In this document: positions 5,644-7,522 of the stretch, in pieces
Position numbering within the stretch: the first letter of the stretch is position 1
Layout: each line of letters starts with the position of its first letter
From: an uncultured Arenimonas sp.
GTDB taxonomy: Bacteria; Pseudomonadota; Gammaproteobacteria; Xanthomonadales; Xanthomonadaceae
Assembly: GCA_946480565.1 (NCBI GenBank)
Contig: CAMLKR010000112.1
Span: 1 to 7,522 of the forward strand
Reading direction: 5' to 3'
Length of the DNA stretch: 7,522 nt
The notes under the pieces: generated by a model
The model's input: only the letters and a program-made list of their open reading frames with translations
The model's database searches: none
What the model was told of the DNA's origin: nothing
Made by a program: the position numbers and the translations under genes

Positions 5644-5901
5644 ATGCCGATGCTGGCCCTCGGTGCCCTGCTCTCCGGCTGGGCACTGCTCGTGCTGCTG
5701 CTCACGACGCGCGCCCTGGCCTGGGACAACCCGTGGATGTGGGGGCCGCCGATCCTGTTCGGCATCGCGGCCATGCTGGGGGGCGAAGTCGCGATTTCCG
5801 ACGAGGAGAACCGCGGCGCCGGCGTGCTTTTCCTGCTGCTGGGCATCGGCAGCGCGATGGTGCACATCGTGGTCTGGTTCTTCGCGCCCTGGCTGGTCTG
5901 A
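5644..5901 (+). CDS. Small three-helix membrane protein, unknown function
   Basis: This 85-residue protein starts at ATG 5644, with GGAG seven bases upstream (5633-5636); an ATG two codons later is the only alternative. It follows the transporter stop by 13 bases, so it is probably the last gene of the same operon. Three hydrophobic segments are visible: about 3-24, 33-49 and 59-82. A Trp/Pro-rich turn ('WDNPWMWGPP', 27-36) and an acidic loop ('SDEENRG', 52-58) join them. The protein has no cysteine, no signal peptidase site and no motif I recognise. A good ribosome binding site, operon position and a clean hydrophobic pattern support it as a real gene. The overlapping frame at 5733-5924 is Arg-rich and has no comparable signals. 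It could be a lineage-restricted inner-membrane protein; I cannot assign a function. Confidence 0.7.
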   Translation: MPMLALGALLSGWALLVLLLTTRALAWDNPWMWGPPILFGIAAMLGGEVAISDEENRGAGVLFLLLGIGSAMVHIVVWFFAPWLV

Positions 5902-5903
5902 GC

Positions 5904-5917
5904 CGCGCCGCGGCGCG
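5904..5917. other. 14-bp perfect GC palindrome after the operon
   Basis: CGCGCCGCGGCGCG is fully self-complementary and starts two bases past the stop codon of the 85-residue gene. There is no T-run on either side, so it is not a standard intrinsic terminator. A second short palindrome, GCCTAGGC, lies at 5931-5938. Both could arise by chance in DNA of this composition. The 92-bp gap up to the DUF885 gene holds no promoter I would defend. Confidence 0.25.
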
Positions 5918-5993
5918 ACCGTGACCAATGGCCTAGGCGGCCCGGCGCCACAGCGGCGATGCTGCGCCCTTCCCCGCCGCCCGGAACCCGCCC

Positions 5994-7522
5994 ATGACCC
6001 TGCGTCCGCTCGCCCTTGCCCTGGCCCTCGCGCTGGCCGCCTGCCAGCCCACCGCCGAAGCGCCCGTCGCGCAGGCGCCCGCCGCGGTTCAGCCGGCCGA
6101 ACGCGCCGCCCAGCTCAACGCGCTGTACGCGGACTTCTGGGAAGCCGCGCTGGCCCTGAACCCGCTGCAGGCCACCTTCGTCGGCGACGCGCGCTACAAC
6201 GACCAGTTGCCTGACTTCTTCAGCGCCGAATACCGCGCCAAGACCGAAGCCTTCAACCGCGACTGGCTGGCCAAGGCCCAGGCCATCGGCAGCGACGGCC
6301 TGGCCGGCCAGGACCTGCTGAGCTACGAGATCTTCGTGCGCGACCTGCAGTCCGAGATCGAGGGCGAACGGTTCCCCGACTGGCAGCAGCCGCTGAACCA
6401 GTTCCGCAACATCGCGGGCCAGTTCGCCCAGCTCGGCTCGGGCACCAGCGCCCAGCCCTTCAAGACCGTGCAGGACTACGACAACTGGCTGGCCCGCGCC
6501 GGCAAGGTGCCCGGCCTGATGGCCACCATGCAGGCCAACATGCGCGAAGGCATGGCGGCCGGCGTGGTGCAGCCGAAGGTGCTGATGCTGAAGGTGATCC
6601 CGCAGATCGACGCGCTGGTGCACGACAAGCCCGAGGACACCCTGTTCTGGCGTCCCATCGCCGAGATGCCGGCCGACTTCAGCGAGGCCGACAAGGCGCG
6701 CCTGACCGAGGCCTACCGCACGCTGATCGCCGACCAGCTGATGCCGGCCTACCGCCAGCTGCGCACCTTCGTGAACGACGAATACCTGCCGGCCTGCCGC
6801 GACACCGTGTCGCTGAGCGCCCTGCCCGACGGCGAGGCCTGGTACGCCTACCGCGTGAAGCAGTCCACCACCACCGAGCTGACGCCGGCGCAGATCCACG
6901 ACATCGGCCTGGCCGAAGTGGCGCGCATCCACGGCGAGATGGACGCGGTGATGCAGCAGACCGGCTTCACCGGCAGCCGCGAGGAATTCTTCACCTTCGT
7001 CACCCAGGACAAGCAGTTCGAGTTCGGCAGCGAGGAAGAGCTGCTGGTCGCCTACCGCGCGCTCGAGGCCAAGGTGAACCAGAAGACCGGCGAGCTGTTC
7101 TCGCTGATGCCCAAGGCCGCGTTCGAGATCCGCCCGGTGGAACCCTTCCGCGCGCAGTCCGCGGCCGGCGGCAGCTACATGCGTCCCAGCGAGGACGGCA
7201 GCCGCCCGGGCGTGTTCTACGTGAACACCTACGACCTGCCCACGCGCAAGCGCTGGGACGCCGAAAGCCTGTTCCTGCACGAGGCGATCCCGGGCCACCA
7301 CTTCCAGCTGGCCCTGCAGCAGGAACTGACCGGCCTGCCGAAGTTCCGCCGCTTCGGCGGCGAAACCGCCTTCAGCGAAGGCTGGGGCCTGTACGCCGAA
7401 TCGCTGGGCAAGGAGCTGGGCGTCTACACCGACCCCTACCAGTACTTCGGCCGCCTGCAGGCCGAGATGTGGCGCGCGATCCGCCTGGTGGTGGACACCG
7501 GCCTGCACAGCAAGGGCTGGAC
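5994..7522 (+). CDS. DUF885 family lipoprotein, putative zinc metallopeptidase (3' end missing)
   Basis: The frame is open from ATG 5994 to the window edge: 509 complete codons plus two bases with no stop. A weak GGAA lies seven bases before the ATG. Residues 1-16 are a short lipoprotein signal peptide, R4 then alternating Leu/Ala, ending in the lipobox LAAC with C17 as the lipidated residue. Gln at +2 fits sorting to the outer membrane. The mature protein starts with a Pro/Ala tether (about 18-36), then the helical DUF885 domain. The metal site motif is HEAIPGHH (429-436), with 'FSEGWGLYAE' (460-469) supplying a likely glutamate ligand (E462). These features are typical of the family, which is considered metal-dependent peptidases of the periplasm or envelope; substrates are mostly unknown. 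Full-length relatives are about 590-620 residues, so roughly 80-110 residues lie beyond the edge. The 92-bp gap from the upstream gene suggests a separate transcript. Confidence 0.9.
   Translation, partial: MTLRPLALALALALAACQPTAEAPVAQAPAAVQPAERAAQLNALYADFWEAALALNPLQATFVGDARYNDQLPDFFSAEYRAKTEAFNRDWLAKAQAIGSDGLAGQDLLSYEIFVRDLQSEIEGERFPDWQQPLNQFRNIAGQFAQLGSGTSAQPFKTVQDYDNWLARAGKVPGLMATMQANMREGMAAGVVQPKVLMLKVIPQIDALVHDKPEDTLFWRPIAEMPADFSEADKARLTEAYRTLIADQLMPAYRQLRTFVNDEYLPACRDTVSLSALPDGEAWYAYRVKQSTTTELTPAQIHDIGLAEVARIHGEMDAVMQQTGFTGSREEFFTFVTQDKQFEFGSEEELLVAYRALEAKVNQKTGELFSLMPKAAFEIRPVEPFRAQSAAGGSYMRPSEDGSRPGVFYVNTYDLPTRKRWDAESLFLHEAIPGHHFQLALQQELTGLPKFRRFGGETAFSEGWGLYAESLGKELGVYTDPYQYFGRLQAEMWRAIRLVVDTGLHSKGW

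Noticed and set aside
4734..7508. A 924-codon minus-strand open frame opposite DUF502, yhhQ, the small gene and DUF885
   Set aside because: Its composition is low-complexity and it crosses four well-supported genes; it is a composition artefact.
1..7522. tRNA or rRNA genes, CRISPR arrays, insertion sequences, toxin-antitoxin pairs or anti-phage systems
   Set aside because: I looked for tRNA-like arms, spaced direct repeats, transposase motifs with terminal inverted repeats and known defence domains, and saw none. The lone Ser/Thr kinase lacks the usual defence partners.

Overview
The window is GC-rich and tightly packed. Protein signatures and codon use (mostly C/G third positions) suggest a gammaproteobacterium of the Lysobacter/Xanthomonas group (Xanthomonadaceae or Lysobacteraceae). 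This placement rests on protein resemblance and on a CRP/Clp-type operator, not on an rRNA or marker gene, so the genus is open. No RNA gene, insertion sequence, CRISPR array, integron or phage gene is visible.

Left part (1-1742): the 3' end of a CnoX/YbbN-type thioredoxin-TPR co-chaperone runs rightward and stops one base before the stop of a convergent DUF3667 membrane protein with an N-terminal zinc ribbon. That gene is divergent from a DUF4442 hotdog-fold protein resembling a thioesterase, with only 46 bp between the two starts.

Centre (1743-4200): a 175-bp intergenic region holds a small hairpin, a perfect TGTGA-N6-TCACA operator for a CRP-family regulator (Clp in this group), a good sigma70-type promoter and a very C-rich leader without a Shine-Dalgarno sequence. 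It precedes a 760-residue membrane Ser/Thr protein kinase whose C-terminal, probably periplasmic, half ends in a formylglycine-generating-enzyme-like (SUMF1/FGE-sulfatase) domain. That domain lacks the FGE active-site cysteine arrangement but carries six other cysteines.

Right part (4219-5901): three membrane-protein genes follow with almost no gaps: a DUF502 protein, a YhhQ-type queuosine-precursor transporter (GTG start overlapping the previous stop) and an 85-residue three-helix protein of unknown function. They look like an operon with the kinase, although a -10-like box just before the DUF502 start codon may give an extra, possibly leaderless, transcript. A DUF885 putative zinc peptidase lipoprotein begins at 5994 and runs off the right edge.

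Most of this looks like ordinary chromosomal housekeeping and envelope content. The part most worth following up is the kinase: a putative Clp-controlled, membrane-spanning kinase whose outside domain is a non-canonical FGE fold that may sense ligand or redox state. I do not see evidence for a wholly new multi-gene system.
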